Shown here piece after piece: positions 30,372 through 41,209 of a stretch of 64,000 bases of DNA. Both the position numbers and the translations under genes were made by a program. Numbering within the stretch: position 1 is the stretch's first letter; every line of letters starts with the position of its first letter. The stretch covers positions 104,059-168,058 of the forward strand of contig RXJD01000066.1 of assembly GCA_003987775.1 (NCBI GenBank), read 5' to 3'. Source of the stretch: Mycobacterium sp. (GTDB lineage Bacteria > Actinomycetota > Actinomycetes > Mycobacteriales > Mycobacteriaceae). A model generated the notes under the pieces. That model was not told where the DNA came from. It made no database searches and saw only the letters and a list, made by a program, of their open reading frames with translations.

Positions 30372-33131
30372 CTACCCGGCGTCAACTGCGACGACGCCGC
30401 GCCGAATGTCATTGATAGCGCGCTTGGCTGTGGACCGCACGTCGGGGTCGGGTGCCGCATTGCGGACCTGGTCCAGCAGGTCGAGCACCTGGCGACACCA
30501 GCGCACGAAATCGCCTGCTGACAATGGAGATCCGGAACCGTAGGCATCGGCCGCCGCCAGGGTTGCGGCCAGATCACCGGTACGCGCCCAGCGATAGATC
30601 ACGTGGACGAACCCGTCGTCGGGTTCGCGGGTCTGCCCGATGCGGTGCGTCTGCTCGTCGGCACGCAACGCCGAGGACAGCCGCGCGGTCTGCCCGAGCG
30701 CCTGGCGCAGCCGCGGTGTCGGCACGTCGGTGCCGAACGGGGCGCCGGGGCCGTCACCGCCGCGGGCCTCGTAGAGCACGGTCGAGACCACGGCCGCCAA
30801 CTCCGGCGGCTTCAGCCCGGCCCAAGCGCCGGTGCGCAGGCACTCGGCCACCAAAAGGTCACTCTCGCTGTAGATCCGCGCCAGCAATCGGCCGTCGTCG
30901 GTGACGTGCGGGTCCGTCGGCGGCCCCTGGATGAACTCGCGCTCGGTGAGCAGGCCGACGATCCGGTCGAAGGTGCGGGCCAGGGAATTGGTGGCCGCAG
31001 CCACCTTCCGCTGCAGCTGCGCGTTGTCGCGTTCGATGCGCAGATAGCGCTCGGCCTGCCGTACCTGCTCCTCAAGACCGGGCGACTTGTGGGCCGGGTG
31101 CCGGCGCAACTGCTCACGCAGTGACGCCAAGTCCGGGTCGTAGTGCGTGTCCGCCTTGTCACCGCGGCCCGAAGGGACCGTCAGGCCTTCGGCGGCTGAG
31201 CGTAGAGCGGAGGCAAGATCGCGTCGTACCCGTGGCTGGCGGTGTTCGACCCGCTTGGGCAGCGTCATCGACCCGACTGGCGGGGTCGCGCCCGAATAGT
31301 CCGCGGACGAGATCCGGCCTGCCCACCGATGTTCGGTCAGCACCAGGGGTCGTGGGTCGTCGCGGTCGCGGGCGGATTCCAGGACCACGGCCAGCCCACC
31401 GCGCCGGCCGTGGTTGATGTTGATGATGTCGCCGCGTTTCAGGGCGGCGAGGGCATCGCTGGCGGCCTGCCGGCGGTGCAGCCTCGACGCTCGTGCCTGG
31501 GACCGCTCGAGTTCGCTGATCCGCGCACGCATCCGTGCGTATTCGAGGATCGGCGCCTCGGGCCCGCCCAGCTCGGCGGCGATCTCGGCGAGCATCGTCT
31601 CGCCCCGCTCGATGCCACGCACCAGGCCCACGACCGATCGGTCCGCCTGGTACTGCGCGAACGACTGCTCCAGCAAGCGGTGCGCCTGCTCCGGCCCCAG
31701 CTGATGCACCAGGTTGATCGTCATGTTGTACGACGGCGCGAACGAGCTGCGCAGCGGGAAGGTGCGGGTGGATGCCAGGCCTGCCACCTCCGAAGGCTCC
31801 ACATCCGGGTGCCACAGCACCACCGCATGGCCCTCGATGTCGATGCCGCGCCGGCCTGCTCGCCCCGTCAGCTGGGTGTACTCCCCCGGCGTCAGCGGCA
31901 CGTGCTGCTCGCCGTTGAACTTCACCAGCTTTTCCAGCACCACGGTGCGGGCCGGCATGTTGATGCCCAGGGCCAGCGTTTCGGTGGCGAAGACGGCCCG
32001 GATCAGGCCGGCGGTGAACAGTTCCTCGACGGTGTGCCGAAAGGCCGGCAGCATGCCGGCGTGATGGGCGGCCAGGCCCCGCAGCAGCCCTTCGCGCCAC
32101 TCGTAGTAACCCAGCACGGCCAGGTCGTCGTCCGCCAGGTCGCCGCAGCGGTGCTCGATGACCTCGGCGATCTGCGCACGTTCCTCCTCGGTGGTCAGCT
32201 TCAGCGGCGAGCGCAGGCACTGCTGCACGGCGGCATCGCAGCCGGCTCGGGAGAACACGAAGGTGATGGCCGGCAGCAGCCCGGCCGAGTCCAGCGATGC
32301 GATGACGTCGGGCCTGGCGGGTGGGCGGTAGAAGCGCGGCCGGGCGGGCCGTCCGGCATTGCGCCGGCGCGGCTGCCAGTCCGACATGCGGTCGGCTTCG
32401 CGGCGGTGTGCGATGTGGCGCAGCAGTTCGGGGTTGACGTGCGGTTTGTCCTTGCTCGAACCCTCGGCGCGATAGTCGAACAGGTCGAACATTCGCTTGC
32501 CGACCAGAACGTGTTGCCACAACGGCACCGGCCGGTGCTCGTCGACCACGACGGTGGTGTCGCCGCGCACCGTCTGGATCCATCCGCCGAATTCCTCGGC
32601 ATTGCTCACCGTCGCGGACAGGCTGACCAGCCGCACCTCGTCGGGCAGATGCAGGATCACTTCCTCCCAGACCGGACCGCGCATCCGGTCGGCCAGGAAA
32701 TGCACCTCGTCCATTACCACGTGCGAAAGACCTTGCAGCGCAGCCGAATCCGCGTAGAGCATGTTCCGCAGCACTTCGGTGGTCATCACCACCACCGGGG
32801 CGTCGGCGTTGACCGAGAGGTCGCCGGTGAGCAGCCCGATCTTGTCCTTGCCGTAGCGCGCCGTCAGGTCCGTGTGCTTCTGATTGCTCAGCGCCTTCAG
32901 CGGCGTGGTGTAGAAGCACTTGCCCCCGCCGGCGAGCGCCAGGTGTACGGCGAACTCCCCGACAACCGTCTTGCCGGCGCCGGTGGGCGCGCAGACCAGC
33001 ACCCCGTGACCGCCTTCCAGGGCGGCACAAGCCCGGCGCTGAAAGTCATCGAGGGGAAAGGCCAACTCGGCCGCGAACCGGGTCAGCTCCGGCAGGCCCA
33101 CCGGGACGGACGACTCAGGTGACGTCGTCAT
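30372..33131 (-). CDS. helY: Ski2/HelY-type DEAH RNA helicase
   Basis: A 919-residue superfamily 2 helicase. Motif I is [14 protein letters not shown] near residue 50, motif II is [32 protein letters not shown] gives motif III, and [11 protein letters not shown] gives motif VI. The C-terminal part, including [15 protein letters not shown], is the DSHCT domain of the Ski2/Mtr4 group. It probably unwinds structured RNA for decay or processing. It overlaps the tatC stop by 17 bases, so it belongs to the pafA-pafB-pafC-tatA-tatC-helY run. Confidence 0.95.
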   Translation of the reverse strand: MTTSPESSVPVGLPELTRFAAELAFPLDDFQRRACAALEGGHGVLVCAPTGAGKTVVGEFAVHLALAGGGKCFYTTPLKALSNQKHTDLTARYGKDKIGLLTGDLSVNADAPVVVMTTEVLRNMLYADSAALQGLSHVVMDEVHFLADRMRGPVWEEVILHLPDEVRLVSLSATVSNAEEFGGWIQTVRGDTTVVVDEHRPVPLWQHVLVGKRMFDLFDYRAEGSSKDKPHVNPELLRHIAHRREADRMSDWQPRRRNAGRPARPRFYRPPARPDVIASLDSAGLLPAITFVFSRAGCDAAVQQCLRSPLKLTTEEERAQIAEVIEHRCGDLADDDLAVLGYYEWREGLLRGLAAHHAGMLPAFRHTVEELFTAGLIRAVFATETLALGINMPARTVVLEKLVKFNGEQHVPLTPGEYTQLTGRAGRRGIDIEGHAVVLWHPDVEPSEVAGLASTRTFPLRSSFAPSYNMTINLVHQLGPEQAHRLLEQSFAQYQADRSVVGLVRGIERGETMLAEIAAELGGPEAPILEYARMRARISELERSQARASRLHRRQAASDALAALKRGDIININHGRRGGLAVVLESARDRDDPRPLVLTEHRWAGRISSADYSGATPPVGSMTLPKRVEHRQPRVRRDLASALRSAAEGLTVPSGRGDKADTHYDPDLASLREQLRRHPAHKSPGLEEQVRQAERYLRIERDNAQLQRKVAAATNSLARTFDRIVGLLTEREFIQGPPTDPHVTDDGRLLARIYSESDLLVAECLRTGAWAGLKPPELAAVVSTVLYEARGGDGPGAPFGTDVPTPRLRQALGQTARLSSALRADEQTHRIGQTREPDDGFVHVIYRWARTGDLAATLAAADAYGSGSPLSAGDFVRWCRQVLDLLDQVRNAAPDPDVRSTAKRAINDIRRGVVAVDAG

Positions 33132-34074
33132 GTGTTCCGCCGATCACCGACGGCGCCGGTATCGGCGAGGGTGGTTCGATGACCGACGCCTGGTCATCGG
33201 GGATCGCCGCAGCGGCGGCTTCGCGCTTGGCCTTTCGCTTGTCATGGATCCGCGCAATCTGGATGGCGAATTCGAGCAGCACCGTGAGCGCCAGACCGAG
33301 CGCGGTCATCGAGAACGGGTCGGATCCCGGAGTAAACACCGCGGCGAACAGGAACATCGCGAAGATCAGCCCACGACGCCACGACTTGAGCCGCTCGTAG
33401 GTCAGCATGCCGGTGACGTTCAGCATCACGATCAGCAACGGAAATTCGAAGCTGACCCCGAAGACGACCAGCAGATTGATCAGGAAGCCGAAGTAGCGGT
33501 CACCCGACAGCGCGGTCACCTGCACGTCGCTGCCGACCGTCAGCAGGAACCCCAGCGCTTTGGCCAGCACCAGGTAGGCCAGGACGGCTCCGGCGACGAA
33601 GAGCACCGCAGCCGGAATCACGAAGGCCACGGCGAAGCGGCGCTCCTTCTTGTACAGCCCGGGCGTGATAAACGCCCACAGCTCGTAAAACCACACCGGA
33701 CAGGCCAGGACGACCCCGGCCGTCATCCCGACTTTGAGCCGCAGCATGAACTGGTCGAACGGCGCGGTGGCCAGCAGCCGGCATTGCCCGTCTGCGCTGA
33801 TACTGGCCCGCGCGGACTGGGGCAACGCGCAATAAGGGTGGCGCAGCCACTCGCCGAGGCTCTCCATCCCGAAGATCGGGTGCGAGTACCAGATGAAACC
33901 GAACGCCGTAGTGACCACGATCGCGGCCATCGAAATCAACAACCGGGTTCGCAGCTCGGTCAGATGATCGACCAGCGACATCGTCCCATCCGGGTTGACC
34001 CGGCTACGCCGGTTACGCGGGTTGAGGCGTTTGAGAGGACCAAAAGCGCGCGCTGAAACCCTGGGACCTTTCAC
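33115..34074 (-). CDS. tatC: Sec-independent translocase subunit TatC
   Basis: A 319-residue six-helix membrane protein that recognises twin-arginine signal peptides. The signature [14 protein letters not shown] near residue 33 includes the conserved Glu and Arg used for RR binding, and [14 protein letters not shown]-type residues ([14 protein letters not shown]) follow in the second loop. The start is GTG 34074, 26 bases after tatA. The C-terminal tail is longer and polar. With tatA it forms a minimal Tat system; the BlaC-like protein in this window carries a suitable signal. Confidence 0.95.
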   Translation of the reverse strand: MKGPRVSARAFGPLKRLNPRNRRSRVNPDGTMSLVDHLTELRTRLLISMAAIVVTTAFGFIWYSHPIFGMESLGEWLRHPYCALPQSARASISADGQCRLLATAPFDQFMLRLKVGMTAGVVLACPVWFYELWAFITPGLYKKERRFAVAFVIPAAVLFVAGAVLAYLVLAKALGFLLTVGSDVQVTALSGDRYFGFLINLLVVFGVSFEFPLLIVMLNVTGMLTYERLKSWRRGLIFAMFLFAAVFTPGSDPFSMTALGLALTVLLEFAIQIARIHDKRKAKREAAAAAIPDDQASVIEPPSPIPAPSVIGGTHDDVT

Positions 34075-34100
34075 GACATTTGGTCAGAAGTGAGGACGGA

Positions 34101-34364
34101 CTACGCCGGCCGCGCTTCGGTGTGACCCTGCTCGGCGGCGGCTGGCGGTTCGACACGCTGCGACTGCACCGGTGTGGGAGCCGCCGCAGGAGTCTCGATA
34201 GACGAGTCGGTCTTGTTCTCGCTCTGCAGCTCACGGACCTCGGACTTGAAAATGCGCAGCGACTTGCCCAATGAGCGCGCCGCATCGGGAAGCCGCTTGG
34301 CACCGAACAGGACGATCACCACGACAGCGAGGATCAGCCAGTGCCACGGTTGAAGACTGCCCAC
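34101..34364 (-). CDS. tatA: Sec-independent translocase subunit TatA
   Basis: An 87-residue protein from GTG 34364, which has a strong GGAGGT five to nine bases upstream; a longer open frame is not needed. One N-terminal helix ([20 protein letters not shown]), the conserved FGxKxLP hinge and an amphipathic helix ([17 protein letters not shown]) are followed by a charged tail ending TEARPA. TatA oligomers form the translocation element for folded proteins. Confidence 0.95.
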   Translation of the reverse strand: MGSLQPWHWLILAVVVIVLFGAKRLPDAARSLGKSLRIFKSEVRELQSENKTDSSIETPAAAPTPVQSQRVEPPAAAEQGHTEARPA

Positions 34365-34464
34365 TTTGATTACCTCCAGACGTTCACCCGATGCTACCGC
34401 AGCACAGGTGCCTGGCCGGGACAAGCGAACCCTTGCACCGCCGCGCGCCGCTCGCTTTAGTACG

Positions 34465-35445
34465 TCATGCCTGCTCAGAGGCGCTTTGCACGGCTTGATA
34501 CGCCTCGACGCCCGCGACGGCGGCCGCGCGCACCCGCTGGGCGAGCGACTCCGGCGCCAGTACCCGCACGGCCGACCCGAGACCCAGAATCAGCCTGGTC
34601 ATCCAGTCTTCGGAGGCATAGGTCATGGTGACATCGCAGCGGCCGTCCGGCAGTTCTTGCGGGTCCCGCAGCGGGTAGTACTCGAACATCCAGGACGCTG
34701 ACGGGTCCAGCCGCAGCGTCGCCGACGGCAGGGCCGGGTCACCGTCGAACAGCGACGTGTCGGGTGGCGACTGCAACACCGGTTCCGGAGGTGCGGCGGG
34801 TTCGGCGAGCGCCGTGGCGTCGACGATCCGGTCGAACCGGAACAGCCGGACCCCTTCGGCCTCGCGTGACCAGGCTTCCAGGTAGCTGTGGTCGCCGACC
34901 AGCAGGACGCGGATGGGGTCGACGACGCGGGAGGTGAGCGAGTCGTGCGAGGCGGCGTAGTAGTCGATGGTCAACGCTCGCTTGTCGCGCACCGCGGCAC
35001 GCACCGTCGCGGCGGCGCGACTCTCCATCGGCGCCGGTTCGTCGATGGCGGCCGCGGCGTCGTCGTGCCCGGCGGCCCCGGCCGCCGCGGCGATCTTGGC
35101 GATCGCGCTGCGCGCCGCTTCGGGATCGACCACACCGGGAATGTCGGCCAGCGCACGCAGCGCTACCAGCAGTCCGGTCGCCTCCGGCGAGGTCAGCTTG
35201 AGCGGCCGGTCGATGCCGGCGGAGAACGTCACCTTGACCGTGTCACCCGAGAACTCGAAATCGATGAGATCACCAGGGTCGTAGCCGGGCAGGCCGCACA
35301 TCCACAGCTGCTCGAGGTCCTTTTGCAGCTGGTCTTCGGAGACGCCGAGCTCGGCTGCCGCTTCGGTCTTGGTGATGCGGGGGTTGGCCTGCAGGTACGG
35401 CACCATGTTGAGCAACCGGACCAGCCGGTCGGATACGGGGGTCAT
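34465..35445 (-). CDS. pafC: WYL-domain transcriptional regulator PafC
   Basis: A 326-residue regulator. Residues ~5-60 hold a winged helix ([27 protein letters not shown]), and the middle carries the WYL-type domain ([46 protein letters not shown]). ATG 35445 is chosen because GGAGGAGGG lies eight bases upstream. PafB and PafC act together as the mycobacterial SOS-independent DNA-damage activator in other species. The order pafA-pafB-pafC is the conserved operon. Confidence 0.94.
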   Translation of the reverse strand: MTPVSDRLVRLLNMVPYLQANPRITKTEAAAELGVSEDQLQKDLEQLWMCGLPGYDPGDLIDFEFSGDTVKVTFSAGIDRPLKLTSPEATGLLVALRALADIPGVVDPEAARSAIAKIAAAAGAAGHDDAAAAIDEPAPMESRAAATVRAAVRDKRALTIDYYAASHDSLTSRVVDPIRVLLVGDHSYLEAWSREAEGVRLFRFDRIVDATALAEPAAPPEPVLQSPPDTSLFDGDPALPSATLRLDPSASWMFEYYPLRDPQELPDGRCDVTMTYASEDWMTRLILGLGSAVRVLAPESLAQRVRAAAVAGVEAYQAVQSASEQA

Positions 35446-35503
35446 CGACGACACCCTCCTCCGCAAATGGGCGGTACCCCTACTGCATCGTCGCCGGCGC
35501 AGT

Positions 35504-36502
35504 TCATCGGCCCTCCCCCGCGGCTGCCCGCAGCCTGGACAACACATCCTCGCGCAACGACGCCGGCTCGAGCACGATCGCGTCGGCCCCGTAGGCGGCG
35601 ATCTCCCGGGCAAGCCGGTCGTTGAACCCGATGTCCAGTTCCAGCACCTCGCCGTGGCGCCCGGCCAATTCGCGGGGTCCGACGGAGCGTCCGGCGCGGC
35701 GCAGCGCTGTGGCACGTCCGTCGGCAACCCAGACCGTGGCCAGCGCTCCGGTCGGCCCTTCGGCGACCGCGTCGGCGACGATCTGATGCAGGTCGATGCC
35801 GTCCGGCACGGTGATCGCGCCCGGCTCACCGATCGCGGTGACATCGGCGCCGATGCGCGAGAGCCGGAAGGTGCGGGTGGCGTCACGGTCGCGGTCATGA
35901 CCGACCAGATACCAGCGGCCCTTGTCGGTGATCACGCCCCAGGGTTCGACGGTGCGGGTGGTGTACGGCGCCGAACGCGACGACCGGTGCGGGAATTGGA
36001 TCGCCTGCCGGGAATTGATGGCTTTCAACAGGATTCCGAGAACCTCTTCGGACTCTCGCAGCCCCGGGACGCCGGCCGGAGATGCGATGGATACCGAAGC
36101 CCCGGTGTCGACGGGATCGACGTCGACACCGGCCGCGCGCAGCTTGAGCAGCGCGCCCTGGGTTGCGGTGATCAACTCGGGTGACTTCCACAGCTGAGTG
36201 GCGACCGCGACCGCGGCGGCCTCTTCCCGGGTCAGGTCGACGGGCGGCAGCGCGTAGGCGTCGCGGTTGATCCGGTAGCCCTCGGTGGGGTTGAGGTTGG
36301 AGACCTTGCCCACTTCCAGGGGTATGCCGAGGTCGCGCAGTTCGTTCTTGTCGCGTTCGAACATGCGGGAAAACGCTTCTGCGGAGGGGCTGTCGGCGTA
36401 CCCGGCGACGCTGGACCTGATTTTGTCGGCCGTGATGTAGCCGCGTGTGGACAGCAGCGCGATGACCAGATTGACCAGTCGCTCAACTTTGTTGATGGGC
36501 AT
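35504..36502 (-). CDS. pafB: WYL-domain transcriptional regulator PafB
   Basis: A 332-residue regulator, the same length as M. tuberculosis PafB as I recall. It starts MPINKVERLVNLVIALLSTRGYITADKIR (winged helix), and carries the WYL segment RTVEPWGVITDKGRWYLVGHDRDRDATRTFRLSRI. It lies 17 bases after pafA and 58 bases before pafC. PafBC controls DNA-damage genes such as recA in mycobacteria; there is no evidence that it controls pupylation. Confidence 0.95.
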   Translation of the reverse strand: MPINKVERLVNLVIALLSTRGYITADKIRSSVAGYADSPSAEAFSRMFERDKNELRDLGIPLEVGKVSNLNPTEGYRINRDAYALPPVDLTREEAAAVAVATQLWKSPELITATQGALLKLRAAGVDVDPVDTGASVSIASPAGVPGLRESEEVLGILLKAINSRQAIQFPHRSSRSAPYTTRTVEPWGVITDKGRWYLVGHDRDRDATRTFRLSRIGADVTAIGEPGAITVPDGIDLHQIVADAVAEGPTGALATVWVADGRATALRRAGRSVGPRELAGRHGEVLELDIGFNDRLAREIAAYGADAIVLEPASLREDVLSRLRAAAGEGR

Positions 36503-36519
36503 CCGGTCCAGATTAAGGG

Positions 36520-37878
36520 TTACATGCTCGCGATCAGTCGCTTGACCCGCTCGTCGACGGCGCGGAACGGATCCTTGCACAGCACGGTGCGCTGAGCCTG
36601 GTCGTTGAGCTTGAGGTGCACCCAGTCGACGGTGAAGTCGCGGCCGGCGGCCTGCGCGGCACTGATGAACTCACCGCGCAGCCGGGCACGGGTGGTCTGC
36701 GGCGGGTGGTCGACGGCGTCGGCGATTTCCTCGTCGGTGGTCACCCGGGCCGCCAGGCCCTTGCGCTGCAGCAGGTCGAAGACGCCGCGGCCGCGCTTGA
36801 TGTCGTGATAGGCAAGGTCCAGCTGGGCGATCTTGGCGTCGGACAGCTCCATGTTGTAGCGGTCCTGGTAGCGCTGGAAGAGCTTGCGCTTGATCACCCA
36901 GTCGATCTCGGTGTCGACCTTCGCGAAGTCCTGGCTCTCGACGGCGTCGAGCTGGCGGCCCCACAGGTCGACCACCTGCTCGATCTGCGCGTTGGGTTCC
37001 CGGGTCTGCAGATGCTCGACGGCACGGCTGTAGTACTCGCGCTGAATGTCCAGGGCACTGGCCTGACGTCCGCCGGCCAGCCGGACCGGCCGGCGACCGG
37101 TGGTGTCGTGGCTGACCTCGCGGATGGCGCGGATGGGGTTGTCCAGCGAGAAGTCCCGGAACGCGACTCCGGCCTCGATCATTTCCAGCACCAGTGCGGC
37201 GGTGCCCACCTTGAGCATGGTGGTGGTTTCGCACATGTTGGAATCGCCGACGATGACGTGCAGCCGCCGGTACTTCTCGGCGTCGGCGTGCGGCTCGTCG
37301 CGGGTGTTGATGATCGGCCGGCTGCGAGTGGTCGCGCTCGAGACGCCCTCCCAGATGTGCTCGGCGCGCTGCGACAGGCAGAAGGTGGCGGCCTTCGGCG
37401 TCTGCAAAACCTTGCCAGCCCCGCAGATCAGCTGACGGGTGACGAGGAACGGCAACAGGACATCGGAGATCCGGGAGAACTCGCCGGCCCGAACGATCAG
37501 ATAATTCTCGTGGCAGCCGTAGGAGTTGCCCGCCGAGTCGGTGTTGTTCTTGAACAGGTAGATGTCGCCGCCGATGCCCTCGTCGGCAAGCCGCTGCTCG
37601 GCATCGATGAGCAGATCTTCGAGCACCCATTCACCGGCCCGGTCATGGGTGACCAACTGGACCAGGCTGTCGCATTCCGCGGTCGCGTACTCGGGGTGGC
37701 TGCCCACGTCGAGATACAAGCGCGCGCCATTTCGCAGGAAAACATTCGAGCTGCGACCCCACGACACCACCCGCCGGAAAAGGTAGCGGGCCACCTCGTC
37801 CGGAGACAGTCGGCGATGCCCGTGAAAGGTGCAGGTGACACCGAACTCTGTCTCGATGCCCATAATTCGTCGCTGCAC
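36520..37878 (-). CDS. pafA: Pup-protein ligase PafA
   Basis: A 452-residue enzyme that joins the C-terminal glutamate of Pup to substrate lysines using ATP. The start GTG 37878 ([20 protein letters not shown]) gives exactly the length I recall for M. tuberculosis PafA. Glutamine-synthetase-like motifs are intact: MGIETEFG for Mg/[17 protein letters not shown] with the catalytic Asp, and [25 protein letters not shown]. The last residues are KRLIASM. First gene of the paf-tat-helY run; the divergent neighbour is the GAF-PP2C gene. Confidence 0.97.
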   Translation of the reverse strand: MQRRIMGIETEFGVTCTFHGHRRLSPDEVARYLFRRVVSWGRSSNVFLRNGARLYLDVGSHPEYATAECDSLVQLVTHDRAGEWVLEDLLIDAEQRLADEGIGGDIYLFKNNTDSAGNSYGCHENYLIVRAGEFSRISDVLLPFLVTRQLICGAGKVLQTPKAATFCLSQRAEHIWEGVSSATTRSRPIINTRDEPHADAEKYRRLHVIVGDSNMCETTTMLKVGTAALVLEMIEAGVAFRDFSLDNPIRAIREVSHDTTGRRPVRLAGGRQASALDIQREYYSRAVEHLQTREPNAQIEQVVDLWGRQLDAVESQDFAKVDTEIDWVIKRKLFQRYQDRYNMELSDAKIAQLDLAYHDIKRGRGVFDLLQRKGLAARVTTDEEIADAVDHPPQTTRARLRGEFISAAQAAGRDFTVDWVHLKLNDQAQRTVLCKDPFRAVDERVKRLIASM

Positions 37879-38092
37879 GTAATCGAGGGTACTTGTTGTC
37901 GAAATGTCGCGGCGCGCAAGCCACGCCCTCGTTACCACATCGCTGCGGTTGGCCCGCGAATCCACCATGGGGATTGGATATGATGGCGCGTGCCCCCTTC
38001 GGGCGTCGGGGTGTCAGATAATCCTCCCGCGCGGAATGTGACGAACCATTTCAGAAAATCTGCTTCCGGGCAGTGACGCAGACAGAGCTCGC

Positions 38093-39475
38093 GTGCAAGC
38101 GCTTCGCCGCTACCACGTGCTCGGCATGCCCCCCGACCGGGTAGTCCAGCGAATTCCGGGGTTAGCCGCTCGGTCTCTCGGTATGCCAATGGCGACGGTG
38201 TCGATCGTCGGCGAGGACGACATCTACCTGATGGCCGCGTACGGCCTGCCCGCCCCGGACCAGATCCCGCGGGATGAGGGTTTGTGCGCCTCGGCCGTCA
38301 TGGGCACGACGCCGCACGTGGTGCAGGACGCGCTCAACGATCACCGGACCGCCGGCAACCGGTGGGTGCACACTCACCAGATCCGTTTCTACGCATGCGC
38401 CCCGGTCGTGACCCCTGACGGATACAGCCTGGGTGCGGTGGCCGTGATGGACACCGAGGTGCGGACCCTGTCAGAGACGGAAGTGTCGGTGCTGCAAGAT
38501 CTCGCCGCGATCGTGATGGAGCAGCTGGATTTGCGGCTGGCCTCGTTGGATGCGCTGGGCGTGGAACGCGGCCTGCGCAGTGCCGCCGAGTACGCGCGCG
38601 ACGATGCTCGCTTCGAGCGCTACCACGCGCAGCAGGCGCGTGATACGGCGCGCCGTGACCTCGACGAAGCGCAACGCGAGCGTGATGACGCACGCCTGGA
38701 TCGTGACGTCGCGATCCGGGACCGCAATATCGCGGAGTACGACCGCGACCTGACCGAGGAATACGCCGCGGTCCTGCAGCGAACCTTGCTGCCCCCGATG
38801 CTGCCAACGATCGAGGGCGCATCTTTGGCGGCTCACTACCATCCCGCCTCCGCGCGCCGGATCGGCGGTGACTTCTACGACGTGTTCGCCCTGGCTGACG
38901 ACCGGTGGGCGTTTTTCATCGGCGACGTCGAGGGGCATGGGGTGGATGCCGCCGTGGTCACCTCGCTCATCCGGTACACGTTGCGGTCTGCTGCGTTGCA
39001 TTACAGCGACCCCACCGAAGGGCTGGCCGAACTCAACGCGGTCTTGTTGCGCGAGCTGGACACCCGGCGCTTCTGCACTGTGCTGTTCGGGACCCTGAAG
39101 CGGCTCCCGGGCGGCGAGGGCTTTGCCATCACCATCGCCACCGGCGGTCACCCCCCGGCGTTGCTGCTCGATCCCGCCAACCGGACGGCGACGCAGGTCC
39201 GCTCCGACGAAGGAACACTGGTCGGGTTGCGGGCAGACGCCACATTCCACTCCTGCGACGTCACACTGCGTCCAGGTCAGACGCTGTTGTTCTACACCGA
39301 CGGCATCGTCGAAGCCCGTCGCGGTGCCAACCCGTTCAACGAAGACAGCCTGGCCGCCTTCGCCGCCGAACACGCGGGGCCGGAAGTCAGGGGCCTGATC
39401 GACGAACTGGCCACCCTCATCCCCAAACTCGGACCGGAGGACGACATCGCGCTGCTCGCGATCAGCGCTCGCTGA
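38093..39475 (+). CDS. GAF-PP2C (SpoIIE-type) phosphatase with charged coiled-coil linker
   Basis: A 460-residue signalling protein. Residues ~1-150 form a GAF domain (ALRRYHVLGMPPDRVVQRIPGLAARSLG... ACAPVVTPDGYSLGAVAVMD). Residues ~165-228 are an Arg/Asp/Glu-rich helix with the recurring unit RDxA/RDxN. Residues ~235-458 are the SpoIIE/RsbU-type PP2C domain (RRIGGDFYDVF, GDVEGHGVDAAVV, LLFYTDGIVEAR, GPEDDIALL), which would dephosphorylate an anti-anti-sigma factor. The GTG at 38093 is the only usual start codon in the frame; upstream codons are open to 38042 (LLPGSDADRAR-like) but have no ATG/GTG/TTG, so the true start is uncertain. Confidence 0.88.
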   Translation: MQALRRYHVLGMPPDRVVQRIPGLAARSLGMPMATVSIVGEDDIYLMAAYGLPAPDQIPRDEGLCASAVMGTTPHVVQDALNDHRTAGNRWVHTHQIRFYACAPVVTPDGYSLGAVAVMDTEVRTLSETEVSVLQDLAAIVMEQLDLRLASLDALGVERGLRSAAEYARDDARFERYHAQQARDTARRDLDEAQRERDDARLDRDVAIRDRNIAEYDRDLTEEYAAVLQRTLLPPMLPTIEGASLAAHYHPASARRIGGDFYDVFALADDRWAFFIGDVEGHGVDAAVVTSLIRYTLRSAALHYSDPTEGLAELNAVLLRELDTRRFCTVLFGTLKRLPGGEGFAITIATGGHPPALLLDPANRTATQVRSDEGTLVGLRADATFHSCDVTLRPGQTLLFYTDGIVEARRGANPFNEDSLAAFAAEHAGPEVRGLIDELATLIPKLGPEDDIALLAISAR

Positions 39476-39563
39476 CAACGCTTCCATCCCCGTTATCGAT
39501 CTACCTAATCGAAAAGTTAGGCTGTCCGAAACTTTCAGGTGAAGTCTTCGGAGGGCTGACTGG

Positions 39564-41201
39564 ATGACGGCGGCTGTGTGGATGGCACTACCGCCGGAGG
39601 TGCACTCCGCGCTGTTGAGCCGGGGGCCGGGTCCAGGGCCGCTGGCAGCGGCGGCAGCAGCCTGGCGTGCCCTCAGCGTTGAATACGCCGTCGCGGCTGA
39701 CGAGATCAGCACGCTGACCGCCGCGACGCAGCAAGCGTGGGAGGGGGCGGGGGCTTCCTCGTGGACGGCCGCCCACCAGCCCTTCGCAGCATGGTTGTTG
39801 CAGGCCAGCACCGACAGCGCCGCGGCGGCCTACCGGCACGAGATGGCCGAGGCGGCCTACTCCGCCGCTCTGGCCGCCATGCCGACCCTGTCGGAACTGG
39901 CTGCCAACCACGCCCTCCACGCAGCCCTGGTCACGACGAACTTCTTCGGAATCAATGCCATTCCGATCGCACTGAATGAGGCCGACTATGTCCGGATGTG
40001 GATTCAGGCCGCCACCACGATGAGCGTCTACGAGACGAGTGCGACAGCAGCGGTCGCGTCGGCGCCATCACCGGTGCCGGCTCCGCAAATCGTCCGCTCT
40101 GCCGCGCCGGCGCAAGCTCAACCCGCTGCATCCCTCGACCCGGTGCGAATCGCTCTCAAAGCGCTGGAACCGATTCTGAACGAATTCGGAATCAACCCAC
40201 TGATCCGCAATCCGTTGGTATCCAACGTCGTGACGACCTTCATCGCCGACGTTCTGGAGAACTTCGGTGTGTACTGGGACCCCGCCGCCGGAATGCTCAA
40301 CGGTCTTGACTACGAGTACTACGCGGACGCCACCCAGCCGATGTGGTACCTCGCCCGGGGCCTCGAACTGATCGGGGACTCCATGCAGATGTCGCAGAAC
40401 CCGGCACAGGCTGTGCAGTACATGCTGGCCCTGGCGATCTTCGATTGGCCGACTCATATCGCCCAGTTGGGCACCGCCATCACCCAGTCCCCGCTGCTGC
40501 TGGCCGCGGCCGGCGGCGCGATGGTGGTTCCGGCCGCGTCGGCCGGTGGATTAGCCGGCCTGGCAGGGCTGGCCGCGCCGCCCCAACCGATGGCCGCGCC
40601 CGAGCCGCCGACCGGAGCGGACGAGCCCAGCTCGTGGCACCTCGCGGGATCGAGTTCTGCGCCGACAGGAGTCGCTACAGCCCCGACGTCCACTCCGGCA
40701 CCCGCCCCCGCTCCCACGAACGCGCCCGCTCTGATCTCTTCGCTGCCGGCCACATCACCCGGACCAGCCGCCGGGTTCGCACCGCCCTACGCGGTGGGCC
40801 CGCCCGGTATCGGATTCGGTTCAGGCATGGCGGCCGGCGCCAGCGCCAGCGCCAGGAAAAAGGCCGCCGAACCCGATCGCGCGCCGGCGGCAGCGCAGTC
40901 GCGGGCGGCCGATCGCCGAAAGGCACGGGCAAGGCAGCGGTCCCGCACCATCCAGCGTCAGCCCGGCGACGAGTACCTGGACATGGACGGCGACGTCGAG
41001 CCGGACTGGGACGAACCGGTGGGCACACCAGACTCCACGGCGTCAGACCGAGGTGCGCAACGGCTCGGACTGGCCGGGACGCTCAGCCAGGACACCGTGA
41101 CCCAGGACACCGTGACCCAGGCCGCCGGACTGACGAGGCTGCACGATGGCCAGTTCGACGACGGCCCTACCGTGCCGATGCTGCCCAACACCTGGCGGTG
41201 A
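39564..41201 (+). CDS. PPE family protein, PPE-PPW type
   Basis: A 545-residue protein. Residues 1-180 are the PPE domain with PPE at positions 10-12 and the helical [12 protein letters not shown] segment. The middle is an Ala/Pro-rich helical region. Residues ~430-480 are basic ([19 protein letters not shown]), then GLAGTLSQ and the terminal VPMLPNTW, matching the GFxGT and PxxPxxW signatures of the PPE-PPW subgroup. Two DTVTQ units are in tandem near the end. No intact PE partner gene is adjacent. Export by a type VII system is expected. Confidence 0.88.
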   Translation: MTAAVWMALPPEVHSALLSRGPGPGPLAAAAAAWRALSVEYAVAADEISTLTAATQQAWEGAGASSWTAAHQPFAAWLLQASTDSAAAAYRHEMAEAAYSAALAAMPTLSELAANHALHAALVTTNFFGINAIPIALNEADYVRMWIQAATTMSVYETSATAAVASAPSPVPAPQIVRSAAPAQAQPAASLDPVRIALKALEPILNEFGINPLIRNPLVSNVVTTFIADVLENFGVYWDPAAGMLNGLDYEYYADATQPMWYLARGLELIGDSMQMSQNPAQAVQYMLALAIFDWPTHIAQLGTAITQSPLLLAAAGGAMVVPAASAGGLAGLAGLAAPPQPMAAPEPPTGADEPSSWHLAGSSSAPTGVATAPTSTPAPAPAPTNAPALISSLPATSPGPAAGFAPPYAVGPPGIGFGSGMAAGASASARKKAAEPDRAPAAAQSRAADRRKARARQRSRTIQRQPGDEYLDMDGDVEPDWDEPVGTPDSTASDRGAQRLGLAGTLSQDTVTQDTVTQAAGLTRLHDGQFDDGPTVPMLPNTWR

Positions 41202-41209
41202 GGTGGCGA

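Noticed and set aside
30603-33122. Long plus-strand frames opposite helY
   Set aside because: They have no ribosome sites or domains, and the opposite strand encodes an unmistakable helicase.
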